Positions 1 to 5,733 of a DNA stretch of 12,982 bases are shown piece after piece (position 1 is the first letter of the stretch; every line of letters starts with the position of its first letter). The notes under the pieces are model-generated. The model saw nothing but the letters and a program-made list of their open reading frames with translations, did not search any database and had not been told where the DNA came from. The stretch lies in the NCBI GenBank assembly GCA_900751035.1, contig CAADSF010000340.1:1-12982 (forward strand), given 5' to 3'. A program made the translations under genes and the position numbers. This DNA comes from an uncultured Oscillospiraceae bacterium. GTDB lineage: Bacteria > Bacillota > Clostridia > Oscillospirales > Oscillospiraceae.

Positions 1-1730
1 GCCGCCATTGGCGGGCAAACGGCATTGCCGCATCTGGCCACCTGCTGCGTCTTCGGGTACGGCTTCCCGCCCGCATCATGGTCGATGATGTAATCCGGCG
101 GAAAGCCCATGGCGTTGTACAGCTCCCGAGGCGACAACATCCGCAGGCCGATGTCCGCGATATAGTACAGCACTCCGCCGATTGACAGGAGCAGCAGGTC
201 ATCCGTGCCCAGTGCGTAGCCACAGTACCGGTTCAGCAGATCGCGGATCTGCGGCCAGTAGTAAAGCCGCTCAGATGTGCCGATTTTACAAAGCACTGCC
301 TTGCAGCAGCCAAACACGCCGCCTGCTGTCTGTGTCGGCAGCGGCTCCGACGGCCGTGTGCCGACCTCGTCCCGCTTGTACTTGACCACGTGGGCAGCGC
401 ATACCGCATTGTGGTCGATGGCCGTCACTGTCGGCAGCGGCTCTCCCGCTTTCTCACCGTCCACCCCGCTGTAATACTTGACTACATGTGCAGCAACCAC
501 AGCTTCCCGGTCGTGGCTCGTGACCGTATGCATCGGCTCTTGCGCGTCCAACGGTCGGCCGGCACTGTAATACTCCACCAGATTCGCGCAGGTAAGGCCG
601 TAACGGTTCGAGGCGTCCACCGTGCAAATGGGCTTATCCAAACCAGCCGCTCTGGCACCGTCTGTTTTCTCCGTGTGATACTGGATGAGTGACGGTGAAA
701 GCAGCATTTGCCCGCCGCCACCGCCTGTGCGGACGGTGTTCATCGGCGCGGAGACCGGCGCCCCGACACTGTTGCTGGTATTTGTCATCGTCAGCGGAGC
801 GAGAATCGGCCGGCAAATGCCTCCGGTGTGCTTTGCCGTAATCGTTTTACACGGCTCTTGGCTATCCGTGACGTGCCCACCTCCGGAATGGTTACAATCA
901 ACGATGAACGGTGCCCCGGATTTGATCGTGAACTTGTCCACACCGCGAATAATGCGGCGCATGGTGTTGTCCGCCAGCGGCCGGACGGCGGAAATGCCGT
1001 ACCGCTCGTGGATTTCATCCTTCGTCGAAAAAATCGAAGGGCACGGCAGCGACCAGTCTATGATCTCCGCGGCGCTGCGCCATGGCAGCAGTTTTCCGCT
1101 GCGCACTTCCGCACTGTCTCGCGGGGCGTGTGTGCGCTCCGGCCAGACGATCGCACGTCCGTCACAGCGGGCAATCAGCACCAGCCGACGTCTGGTAGTC
1201 GGCGCACCATAGTCGGCTGCCACCAGCTCGCGCCATTCCACGGTATACCCCAGTGCCTGAAGCTGCCCGACAAACTTCTGGAACGTCGTACCGGCCAGTT
1301 TCTTTACCGGCTTCCCCTTGCGCACCGGCCCCCACGTCTGGAACTCTTCGACGTTTTCAAGGATGATGACGCGCGGGCGCACCTTCGCCGCCCAGCGCAG
1401 GGCGATCCACGCGAGGCCCCGGATCTTGCGGTCAACAAGCGCCGCGCCCTTTGCCTTTGAAAAATGCTTACAGTCCGGCGAGAACCATGCCAGCGCCACC
1501 GGCCGCCCTCGGCAAACCGTCTCCGGATCCACATCCCAGACAGATGCCTGGTAATGCTCCGTGTACGGATGGTTCGCCTCGTGCATCCGGATCGCTGCCG
1601 GGTCGTGATTGATCGCCGCATTGACGATGCGCCCCAGCGCCAGCTCGATTCCCGTGGACGCGCCGCCGCCACCGGCAAAGCTGTCAACGATGATCTCGCC
1701 GTCAAGCGTCTCTTGTGTGCGCAGCATCAT
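1..1730 (-). CDS. DNA (cytosine-5) methyltransferase, prophage type, C-terminus cut by window edge
   Basis: The enzyme transfers methyl from S-adenosylmethionine to cytosine C5 in DNA, probably protecting element DNA from host restriction. About 576 codons are open from ATG at 1730 to the left edge. Motif I is the glycine-rich DSFAGGGGASTG (about 16-27). Motif IV is SPDC with catalytic Cys87. Motif VI is ENV (125-127), a TTRRR stretch at 178-182 fits motif VIII, and GNAV (569-571 region) fits motif X. Residues about 273-475, where the target recognition domain is expected, form about six degenerate repeats of 30-38 residues, most ending in a TVT- or TxT-type turn. The start overlaps the recU-like stop by ATGA and has GGGGGAGG upstream. 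A start at 1727 is also possible. It is the last gene of the early operon seen here. Family call is firm; target site unknown. Confidence 0.9.
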   Translation of the reverse strand, partial: MMLRTQETLDGEIIVDSFAGGGGASTGIELALGRIVNAAINHDPAAIRMHEANHPYTEHYQASVWDVDPETVCRGRPVALAWFSPDCKHFSKAKGAALVDRKIRGLAWIALRWAAKVRPRVIILENVEEFQTWGPVRKGKPVKKLAGTTFQKFVGQLQALGYTVEWRELVAADYGAPTTRRRLVLIARCDGRAIVWPERTHAPRDSAEVRSGKLLPWRSAAEIIDWSLPCPSIFSTKDEIHERYGISAVRPLADNTMRRIIRGVDKFTIKSGAPFIVDCNHSGGGHVTDSQEPCKTITAKHTGGICRPILAPLTMTNTSNSVGAPVSAPMNTVRTGGGGGQMLLSPSLIQYHTEKTDGARAAGLDKPICTVDASNRYGLTCANLVEYYSAGRPLDAQEPMHTVTSHDREAVVAAHVVKYYSGVDGEKAGEPLPTVTAIDHNAVCAAHVVKYKRDEVGTRPSEPLPTQTAGGVFGCCKAVLCKIGTSERLYYWPQIRDLLNRYCGYALGTDDLLLLSIGGVLYYIADIGLRMLSPRELYNAMGFPPDYIIDHDAGGKPYPKTQQVARCGNAVCPPMA

Positions 1731-2371
1731 GCATCCTCCCCCGGATCACCGAGGAACAGGATCACGCCCCGGCGCATCTGCACCCGGTACGGCTCCAGCT
1801 CCACGGCCGTCATGTACTTATGGCCGAATAGTTCTTTCATGTTCTGCCAGTCCTCCCACATGACACGATACACTGCGCGCCCGCGCAGGCACACCAGCAC
1901 AAACGCCAGCGCGCCCATATTGGCGTGCGATTCCAGTGCACGCGCCTGCTCTTCCGTGACCGCACTTTGCATGATGCGGTCTTTGTCCGTGGCCTTGGCC
2001 TCGAACACTACGCTGCTGCCGCCGCATAGCGTGCCCTGAAAATCCGGCTGCGCCTGCTTGGTGAAAACCGCCTCGAACGACCAGCAGCCGCTCGCGTTCT
2101 GATGTCGGCCGGAAATGACCTTGATCGGCTCCGGCGTCTTGTCGATCTCCGCGATGCCATGCGCCCGGTAATACGCGCAGGCCGTGAGAATCTGCGCCTC
2201 AAAGCCTTCCCCGGTCGCACGGCTGATACTCCCCTGTGCCTGACGCGCTGGGTTTTTCGCCGACTCCTCGGCGTAGAAAAACTGCAGCGCCTTTTCATAC
2301 GCTGCGGGATCCAGCTTGCGCGCCGCCTGTTTCTGATAGCGCGGCGGCAGGCTGTCCATGCTGATGCCCAT
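1727..2371 (-). CDS. RecU-like Holliday junction resolvase
   Basis: This 214-aa protein resembles the RecU family of Firmicutes and their phages, dimeric nucleases that resolve four-way junctions made during recombination or replication. The core has the PD-(D/E)xK layout: PDFQG with Asp110, then a hydrophobic strand VVFEAK with Glu124 and Lys126, then a helix (EEQARALESH) and a strand ALAFVLVCL, the expected RecU order. The N-terminal 100 residues are basic and helical. Start ATG at 2371 has AAGGAG eight bases upstream. It sits 15 bp after the HUH endonuclease gene and overlaps the methyltransferase start by four bases, so the three are probably translated from one message. In the element it likely processes replication or recombination intermediates. 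Family assignment rests on motif order read by eye. Confidence 0.8.
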   Translation of the reverse strand: MGISMDSLPPRYQKQAARKLDPAAYEKALQFFYAEESAKNPARQAQGSISRATGEGFEAQILTACAYYRAHGIAEIDKTPEPIKVISGRHQNASGCWSFEAVFTKQAQPDFQGTLCGGSSVVFEAKATDKDRIMQSAVTEEQARALESHANMGALAFVLVCLRGRAVYRVMWEDWQNMKELFGHKYMTAVELEPYRVQMRRGVILFLGDPGEDA

Positions 2372-2386
2372 TGTGGTTGCTCCTTC

Positions 2387-3145
2387 CTATGCGGTATCTT
2401 TGATCTCGTAATACTCCTGCCACGGCCAGCCGCTCAGCTCATGCCAGCCGCTCTTATACTCAGACCCATCGTCAAAGCGATATAGATGCATACCCCGTCG
2501 GGCCTTCGGCTCTTTTCGCCACGTCTCTGCCTTGGCCACCTGATAGCGGATCTCCGGCTTGGCCATGCCGGCGCTGCAGGTATACCGCCGGCGGCGGATG
2601 CCCTGCTCGCGGCAGCGGCGCATGGTGGAGCGTGATTCCTTGATGAGGTAGGACGCGAGCTTTGCGTGGTTCTTACGGTCATCGAGCATCTGGAAGCTGA
2701 TAGACCCCGCGCCATTGGTCACCTTTGTCCAGGCAGCAGCGATGATCTGCGCGTCAAAGCGCGGCAGGAGGATGTGATGATGCACGTTCGTCATGTGCTT
2801 GGTTTCGAGCACGGCGATGTATTTCAAGCGCTTGCCCGCTTTGGCGTACGCCTTGCGCAGCTCGCGGAGGAACGCTGCCCTGTCCCGCTCGGCCTGTTCC
2901 AGCGTGATCTCCTTGTCCCAGTAATGCAGGACCATGTGATAATCGCCATAGCGATAGTTGCAGTTGATGAGCCAGCGCAGATGCTCCTCGGCCACGCGCT
3001 CGTTGATACGCTCCTGGCACTTGGAGGTCTCCCGCTCAGATGATCGCTTGCGCGGCTTAACTTCCTTGCTGTGCACACGGGATGAATACATCTTGCGGTG
3101 CTCGACCGTTTCCCCGCACACGACGGTGCGATGTACATACGGCAT
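2387..3145 (-). CDS. HUH-type rolling-circle replication-associated endonuclease
   Basis: The 252-aa protein matches the replication-associated (G2P/ORF2-like) HUH proteins found in many Clostridia prophages. Such enzymes nick one DNA strand at an origin and stay linked to the 5' end through a tyrosine. The metal-binding HUH motif is in NVHHHILLP (His122-His124), preceded by strand LKYIAVLETK. About 40 residues later ASYLIKES supplies candidate nicking Tyr166 with Lys169. The first 45 residues and 170-215 are strongly basic, fitting DNA contact. Start ATG at 3145 has GGGAGG five bases upstream. Its leader (3146-3336) carries a hairpin and an opposing small RNA, suggesting control of its synthesis. 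Whether it drives true rolling-circle replication, initiates theta replication or only assists is not visible. Tyr166 is a prediction. Confidence 0.75.
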   Translation of the reverse strand: MPYVHRTVVCGETVEHRKMYSSRVHSKEVKPRKRSSERETSKCQERINERVAEEHLRWLINCNYRYGDYHMVLHYWDKEITLEQAERDRAAFLRELRKAYAKAGKRLKYIAVLETKHMTNVHHHILLPRFDAQIIAAAWTKVTNGAGSISFQMLDDRKNHAKLASYLIKESRSTMRRCREQGIRRRRYTCSAGMAKPEIRYQVAKAETWRKEPKARRGMHLYRFDDGSEYKSGWHELSGWPWQEYYEIKDTA

Positions 3146-3189
3146 GATTGCCTCCCTGTCTCCGGTCGAGTTAGTAATTGGTCTTACCG

Positions 3190-3228
3190 AAGCTGAAAAC
3201 GCCTTGCGGCGTCAGCGTTTTTCGGCTT
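3190..3228. repeat. Long imperfect hairpin in the rep leader (control structure or possible origin)
   Basis: The arms AAGCTGAAAACGC (3190-3202) and GCGTTTTTCGGCTT (3215-3228) pair with one wobble and one bulge around a 12-nt loop, which holds a competing GCC/GGC stem. It lies 45-83 bp upstream of the HUH gene start and touches the -35 of the rightward promoter. It could be a leader structure of the rep message or an origin cruciform for the nuclease. The sequence alone does not decide. Confidence 0.5.
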
Positions 3229-3255
3229 GCAGGGCGGGCAACTGTATGCTATAAT
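3227..3255 (+). promoter_or_regulatory. Strong sigma-A-like promoter of an antisense small RNA
   Basis: TTGCAG (3227-3232), a 17-bp spacer and a perfect TATAAT (3250-3255) point rightward, against the surrounding leftward genes. The start of transcription is expected near 3262. No open reading frame with a ribosome site follows. Confidence 0.75.
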
Positions 3256-3261
3256 ATATAT

Positions 3262-3340
3262 ATAGTGTAGCGCGCCCTGTGCGCTATTGGGTTTTCACCG
3301 CCTGCGGGTTTGACGATCTTCGCAGGCGGTGTCTTTTTAT
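3262..3340 (+). ncRNA. Predicted ~78-nt antisense RNA in the rep leader
   Basis: A near-consensus promoter is followed only about 35 nt later by a strong intrinsic terminator, so the predicted product is a short non-coding RNA. It would fold as hairpin 1, AGCGC/GCGCT around a 7-nt loop (3269-3285), a short linker, then the terminator hairpin. It has no ATG and no ribosome site. Any leftward transcript entering the HUH gene from upstream must cross this segment and would be fully complementary to the RNA. By analogy with counter-transcribed RNAs of rolling-circle plasmids it may repress Rep synthesis. The RNA is inferred from signals; the function is speculation. Confidence 0.55.
3296..3338 (+). 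terminator. Intrinsic terminator of the antisense RNA
   Basis: A perfect 11-bp stem (CACCGCCTGCG with CGCAGGCGGTG) and a 14-nt loop are followed by TCTTTTT. The opposite strand has no T tract after the stem, so the terminator acts rightward. Its T tract overlaps the stop codon of the leftward gene at 3337. Confidence 0.85.
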
Positions 3341-3546
3341 GTCTCCGGCGGCGCCCACATGACGCGCGCCCCGTGGACGACTTCCTGCCATGGGACGCCC
3401 CACAGCTCCGCCGCGCACTGGATCGCCGCGAACGGCGATGCGCACGGTACGACCACGGCCTTGCGCCCCGGGAGCGCCACCCGCGCGCGGCCTTTTGCGG
3501 CCCAGCGGTCATGCCGGCGGCGCTTCGCCAGCTCTTCTGGGGACAT
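3337..3546 (-). CDS. Small basic phage protein of unknown function
   Basis: A 69-aa protein, basic in its first 25 residues (KRRRHDRWAAKGRAR), then a hydrophobic stretch rich in Ala, Val and Trp. I do not recognise a family. The chosen ATG at 3546 has GGAGGT seven bases upstream. An in-frame ATG at 3570 overlaps the preceding stop as ATGA and would add eight residues, but its ribosome site is poor. It lies in the early operon, just before the HUH gene leader. Both the tight packing and the ribosome site support it being real. Confidence 0.6.
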   Translation of the reverse strand: MSPEELAKRRRHDRWAAKGRARVALPGRKAVVVPCASPFAAIQCAAELWGVPWQEVVHGARVMWAPPET

Positions 3547-3566
3547 ATAGATGACCTCCGGCCGCC

Positions 3567-3722
3567 TCATGCGACGCCTAGGGCCGAGAAGATAAGGTGA
3601 AACAGCCACCCAGCCAGCGCGATGCCGGCAATGAAGGACGCGCAGACGATACCGTCCTCGATGCCCCAGACGACGTAGCGGCGCACCTTCGCTTTGGCGC
3701 GCGGATCTCCGAACACCTTCAT
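3567..3722 (-). CDS. Small single-span membrane protein
   Basis: This 51-aa protein has a basic N-terminus (DPRAKAKVRR) and one hydrophobic segment at about residues 24-47 (GIVCASFIAGIALAGWLFHLIF), long enough to cross the membrane once with the basic end probably inside. ATG at 3722 overlaps the AbrB-like stop as ATGA, and GGTGG lies about seven bases upstream. That coupling is the main reason to believe in it. No family or function is recognised. Small membrane proteins are common in phage early operons, where some act on the host envelope or exclusion, but nothing here shows that role. Confidence 0.55.
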   Translation of the reverse strand: MKVFGDPRAKAKVRRYVVWGIEDGIVCASFIAGIALAGWLFHLIFSALGVA

Positions 3723-3991
3723 TCGTCGCCACCGCCTTCCGCCGTGCGGTACAGCATCTGCATGTTGTACGCACATGCGCCGCACACCGGCGTGCCGTGG
3801 ATGTAGCGGATGTCGTTCACGCTGCCGCAGAATGCACAGCCCGGCGCGTACTTGCGCAGGATGATGTTGTCCGCGTCGGTATAGATCTCCATGGGATCTC
3901 CCGTCCGGATGCCCATCGTCTGGCGCAGCTCCTTCGGCAGCACGATGCGGCCGAGGTCATCGACCCTCCTGATGATTCCTGTTGCTTTCAT
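3719..3991 (-). CDS. AbrB/SpoVT-type transcriptional regulator with C-terminal zinc-binding knuckle
   Basis: The first 48 residues are a classic AbrB swapped-hairpin DNA-binding domain: GIIRRVDDLGRIVLPKELR then an acidic-hydrophobic strand DPMEIYTDADNIILRKY. The tail carries CAFC (about 52-55) and CGAC (about 70-73), two CxxC pairs that could hold a zinc ion. Such dimers bind AT-rich DNA and regulate transition-state or phage genes. Start ATG at 3991 has AAAGGAG eight bases upstream, and the stop overlaps the next gene. In this element it probably regulates early or host genes. The N-terminal call is firm; zinc binding is inferred from cysteine spacing. Confidence 0.9.
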   Translation of the reverse strand: MKATGIIRRVDDLGRIVLPKELRQTMGIRTGDPMEIYTDADNIILRKYAPGCAFCGSVNDIRYIHGTPVCGACAYNMQMLYRTAEGGGDE

Positions 3992-4012
3992 TGGTTTCTC
4001 CTTTCTCTTGAC

Positions 4013-4207
4013 CTATCTGGCCAACATCTGGGCGAGCGCCACGGCGCTGATGCCCTCTTTCCCGCTGACGTTGTACCGCTCGCGGCACACCCGTCTGCTT
4101 TGCCCTGTATAATTGCTGACGTCTGTCACCGTCAACACCCGGCGGCCGCCGGTGAACTTCAAGATTTCCTCCAGCTCAAGCCGGAAGGTTTCTTTTTCTC
4201 GCGGCAT
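4013..4207 (-). CDS. Small helix-turn-helix (excisionase-like) protein
   Basis: A 64-aa protein with a likely helix-turn-helix: the segment LTVTDVSNYTGQSRRVCRER (about 23-42) resembles the recognition half of MerR/excisionase-type winged helices, followed by a short wing and the closing helix ISAVALAQMLAR. The ATG at 4207 has GGAGAGAGG close upstream and is preferred. An in-frame ATG at 4249, overlapping the previous stop as ATGA, would add 14 residues. The role may be DNA bending for excision or early regulation. Size and position in the operon opposite the integrase fit an excisionase, but the match is weak. Confidence 0.55.
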   Translation of the reverse strand: MPREKETFRLELEEILKFTGGRRVLTVTDVSNYTGQSRRVCRERYNVSGKEGISAVALAQMLAR

Positions 4208-4245
4208 ATGTACCTCTCTCCTTTTTGAAATCAGATAAACCGGCA

Positions 4246-4476
4246 TCATTCTCCGCCCGGGTCATCCCCTGACGATCCGGCGCAAAAGCGCTCGAAGTCC
4301 GCTTCATTTCCGGCGCGAAACCGCTCCACATCAATGCCGGTAATGCTCAGCTCCGCTACACCTTCCTTCACGTCGAGGCGGATGCCGTCAACGCCGACGC
4401 CGATCATAACGCCGTCGAGCAGTACCGCGCTCCGCCTTCCGTTGCTCGCGATCATCATTTTCGCCGCTTGGTACAT
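4246..4476 (-). CDS. Conserved-looking small phage protein, function unknown
   Basis: A 76-aa acidic protein with alternating hydrophobic strands (SAVLLDGVMIGVGVDGIRLDV, AELSITGIDVERF) that suggest a small beta-rich fold, followed by a Gly/Asp-rich tail. I do not recognise a named family. The ATG at 4476 has GGAGGTGAGG a few bases upstream, one of the best ribosome sites in the operon, and the stop overlaps the alternative start of the next gene. It is the second gene after the early promoter. The strand pattern and start signals support expression; function is unassigned. Confidence 0.65.
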   Translation of the reverse strand: MYQAAKMMIASNGRRSAVLLDGVMIGVGVDGIRLDVKEGVAELSITGIDVERFRAGNEADFERFCAGSSGDDPGGE

Positions 4477-4510
4477 GTCCTCACCTCCAATCGAATGGAT
4501 TGCGCGCGTT

Positions 4511-4651
4511 TTACGACGCGTGCTTGCTGTGCTCCAGCGCCATCGCCAGCCCCTCCGCGAAGGCGCAAAGCTGTGCCTTCTGCATTTCGTCCATGCTCTG
4601 CATGACCGTCGCCAGCCGCTCGATGGTTTTCTGCTCGTTCTTTGTAAGCAT
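4511..4651 (-). CDS. Small helical protein, first gene of the leftward early operon
   Basis: A 46-aa, probably all-helical protein (EQKTIERLATVMQSMDEMQK followed by an Ala/Leu-rich helix). ATG at 4651 has AGGAGGTGAC five bases upstream, the best start in this frame. The longer in-frame start at 4744 is excluded because it lies on the -35 of the promoter driving the operon. The leader from the predicted start site is about 60 nt. No family is recognised. As the first early gene just across from the repressor it could act in the lysis-lysogeny decision, but it has no evident DNA-binding motif. Confidence 0.6.
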   Translation of the reverse strand: MLTKNEQKTIERLATVMQSMDEMQKAQLCAFAEGLAMALEHSKHAS

Positions 4652-4702
4652 TTTCGTCACCTCCTCGCACTTTTTAGCATTGCTTTGCGTTTGATGTAAA
4701 TC

Positions 4703-4787
4703 TCTTTGCAATGTCATATTATCACTTTGCAATATCCGTGTCAATAAAATTATCTCGTTTTTTCGAAAAAATATTGCAATGTGATAT
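4703..4787. promoter_or_regulatory. Three operator-like sites between divergent promoters
   Basis: Three related 17-bp sites occur: ATATTGCAATGTGATAT at 4771-4787 (plus strand), a 15/17 match at 4735-4719 (minus strand), and a 13/17 match at 4703-4719 (plus strand). The first is partly palindromic (ATAT..CA.TG..ATAT). One covers the -35 of the repressor promoter and the other two cover the early promoter. This is the layout of a phage repressor control region. The likely ligand is the product of the gene at 4826; binding is inferred. Confidence 0.7.
4716..4744 (-). promoter_or_regulatory. Leftward early promoter
   Basis: Read leftward there is a perfect TTGACA (4744-4739), a 17-bp spacer and TAATAT (4721-4716). 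An operator-like site fills the spacer and another overlaps the -10, so a bound repressor would block this promoter. It drives the operon that starts at 4651. Confidence 0.85.
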
Positions 4788-4802
4788 GCCGTGTGGTATA
4801 TT
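4774..4802 (+). promoter_or_regulatory. Rightward repressor promoter
   Basis: TTGCAA (4774-4779), 17-bp spacer and TATATT (4797-4802), followed within about 10 bp by AAAGGAGG. The predicted transcript start near 4809 lies downstream of the in-frame ATG at 4781, which rules out that start. The -35 is part of an operator-like site, suggesting self-regulation. Confidence 0.75.
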
Positions 4803-4825
4803 CATTTCGAAAGGAGGCCTCTAAT

Positions 4826-5209
4826 GTGCAAAATCAAATAAAAGAACTGCGCAGCCACGTCGGCCTAAATCAAACCGATTTCGGAGCAAGGATAGGCGTC
4901 AGACAGTCAACAATCGCCGGTTGGGAAACTGGGCAGAGAATTCCGCCCGATTCCGCTATCGTCTCCATCTGCCGCGAGTTCCATGTTGACGAACATTGGC
5001 TGCGTACCGGTGACGGCAAGATGTTTACGGAGACTACGCGCGACGAAGAGATCATGGACTTCGTCGGCCGAGCGACCATTGGCGCAGGCGACGACTTTAA
5101 GCGCCGTTTCCTTCTGGCGCTGGCCCGTCTTCCGGAAGAGCGTTGGGCCGACATCGAGGACTTTGCCCGGCAGATCACCGCCGAAAACGCGAAAGAGGAG
5201 CAGGATTGA
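4826..5209 (+). CDS. CI-like XRE-family repressor
   Basis: A 127-aa protein with an N-terminal helix-turn-helix of the lambda-repressor/XRE class (about residues 3-60): IKELRSHVGLNQTDFGARIG, then VRQSTIAGWETGQRIPPDSA with the usual turn and acidic-aromatic W-E-x-G signature. The C-terminal half is a helical segment of the kind that makes dimers, not a LexA-type protease domain, so induction would need another route. The start is GTG at 4826, eight bases after AAAGGAGG. An overlapping ATG at 4824 is out of frame and closes after five codons. It faces the early operon across three operator-like sites and probably keeps that operon off in the lysogen. Confidence 0.88.
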   Translation: MQNQIKELRSHVGLNQTDFGARIGVRQSTIAGWETGQRIPPDSAIVSICREFHVDEHWLRTGDGKMFTETTRDEEIMDFVGRATIGAGDDFKRRFLLALARLPEERWADIEDFARQITAENAKEEQD

Positions 5210-5225
5210 TTTCCTGCTCCTCTTT
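5192..5225 (+). terminator. Terminator overlapping the repressor stop codon
   Basis: A perfect 14-bp stem (AAAGAGGAGCAGGA with its complement at 5212-5225) and a 6-nt loop that contains the TGA stop, followed by CTTTGCTTTT. T-rich sequence on both sides suggests it may also stop the convergent leftward transcript from 5547. Confidence 0.75.
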
Positions 5226-5245
5226 CTTTGCTTTTCTGTTTTTCT

Positions 5246-5356
5246 TTACGCTGCGCGCAGCAGTGCCAGCGTCAGCCGCAGCTTTTGTTCGCTTGCTTCA
5301 TCCAGCAGCCGCTCGATCTCGCGCCGTAAGTACGTCCTCCATTCTGTTTCCGTCAC
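5246..5356 (-). CDS. 36-aa protein coupled to the second XRE regulator
   Basis: A short acidic-amphipathic helical protein (TETEWRTYLRREIERLLDEA, then QKLRLTLALLRAA). It starts with GTG at 5356, overlapping the TGA of the upstream regulator (GTGA), with GGGAGGGAG a few bases upstream. Small genes of this shape often follow Cro-like regulators in Firmicutes prophages. No function is known to me. The overlapping start and ribosome site are the support; the short length limits certainty. Confidence 0.5.
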   Translation of the reverse strand: MTETEWRTYLRREIERLLDEASEQKLRLTLALLRAA

Positions 5357-5547
5357 AGTTCTCCCTCCCATAAATTCTCCACGGTCGTCCCCAGCACCCG
5401 CGCTATCCGAATGGCGAGGCGGACGTTCGGAATGCTCTTGCCCCTCTCTATGTCGCACAGTGTGCTTGTCCCACACCCCACCTTTCCGGCCAGCCACCGC
5501 TGGCTGACGCCTTTGTATTCTCTATACTCCCGTACATTGTTTTTCAT
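5353..5547 (-). CDS. Second XRE-family (Cro-like) regulator
   Basis: A 64-aa protein consisting almost entirely of an XRE helix-turn-helix: NVREYREYKGVSQRWLAGKV, then CGTSTLCDIERGKSIPNVRL and a closing helix LAIRIARVLGTTVENLW. It has no extra domain, as in Cro-like or small accessory repressors. The start is unclear: ATG at 5547 gives the normal family N-terminus, with 5556 in frame nine bases earlier; neither has a good ribosome site, so translation may be nearly leaderless. The gene converges on the CI-like gene and has a perfect palindrome at its -35. It could control its own promoter and perhaps the nuclease gene to the right. Confidence 0.8.
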   Translation of the reverse strand: MKNNVREYREYKGVSQRWLAGKVGCGTSTLCDIERGKSIPNVRLAIRIARVLGTTVENLWEGEL

Positions 5548-5562
5548 CCTCGCCATAATCCT

Positions 5563-5613
5563 AGCATATTTTTTCAGCCGCATGTTGAAAACGTTCGGTA
5601 TTCCGAACGTTTT
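5563..5613 (-). promoter_or_regulatory. Promoter of the second XRE gene with overlapping palindromic operator
   Basis: Read leftward: TTTTCA (5591-5586), 17-bp spacer, TATGCT (5568-5563). A perfect inverted repeat AAAACGTTCGG / CCGAACGTTTT (5588-5613, loop TATT) overlaps the -35. No rightward gene ends here, so an operator is more likely than a terminator, although a T tract follows on the plus strand. The operator's ligand would most simply be the adjacent XRE protein. Confidence 0.55.
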
Positions 5614-5733
5614 TTGCTAACTTATTGCAATACTGCCCGAAATATGCTATTTTTCAATTATCAGCCGTGTGTCTATGTTGCCACATGACAGAAGGATGAT
5701 ACATAAACAGTTGAAGGATTCGGAGGATGCAGT

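Noticed and set aside
708..1460. Rightward open frame (250 codons) in the methyltransferase region
   Set aside because: The minus strand carries one continuous methyltransferase frame with all key motifs; the plus-strand frame is arginine-rich with no start signal.
4781..4825. Upstream ATG extension of the CI-like repressor
   Set aside because: It lies between the -35 and -10 of the repressor's own promoter; GTG at 4826 has the ribosome site.
5588..5615. Rightward terminator at the palindrome AAAACGTTCGG / CCGAACGTTTT
   Set aside because: A T run follows, but no rightward gene ends before it; its overlap with the leftward -35 makes an operator more likely.
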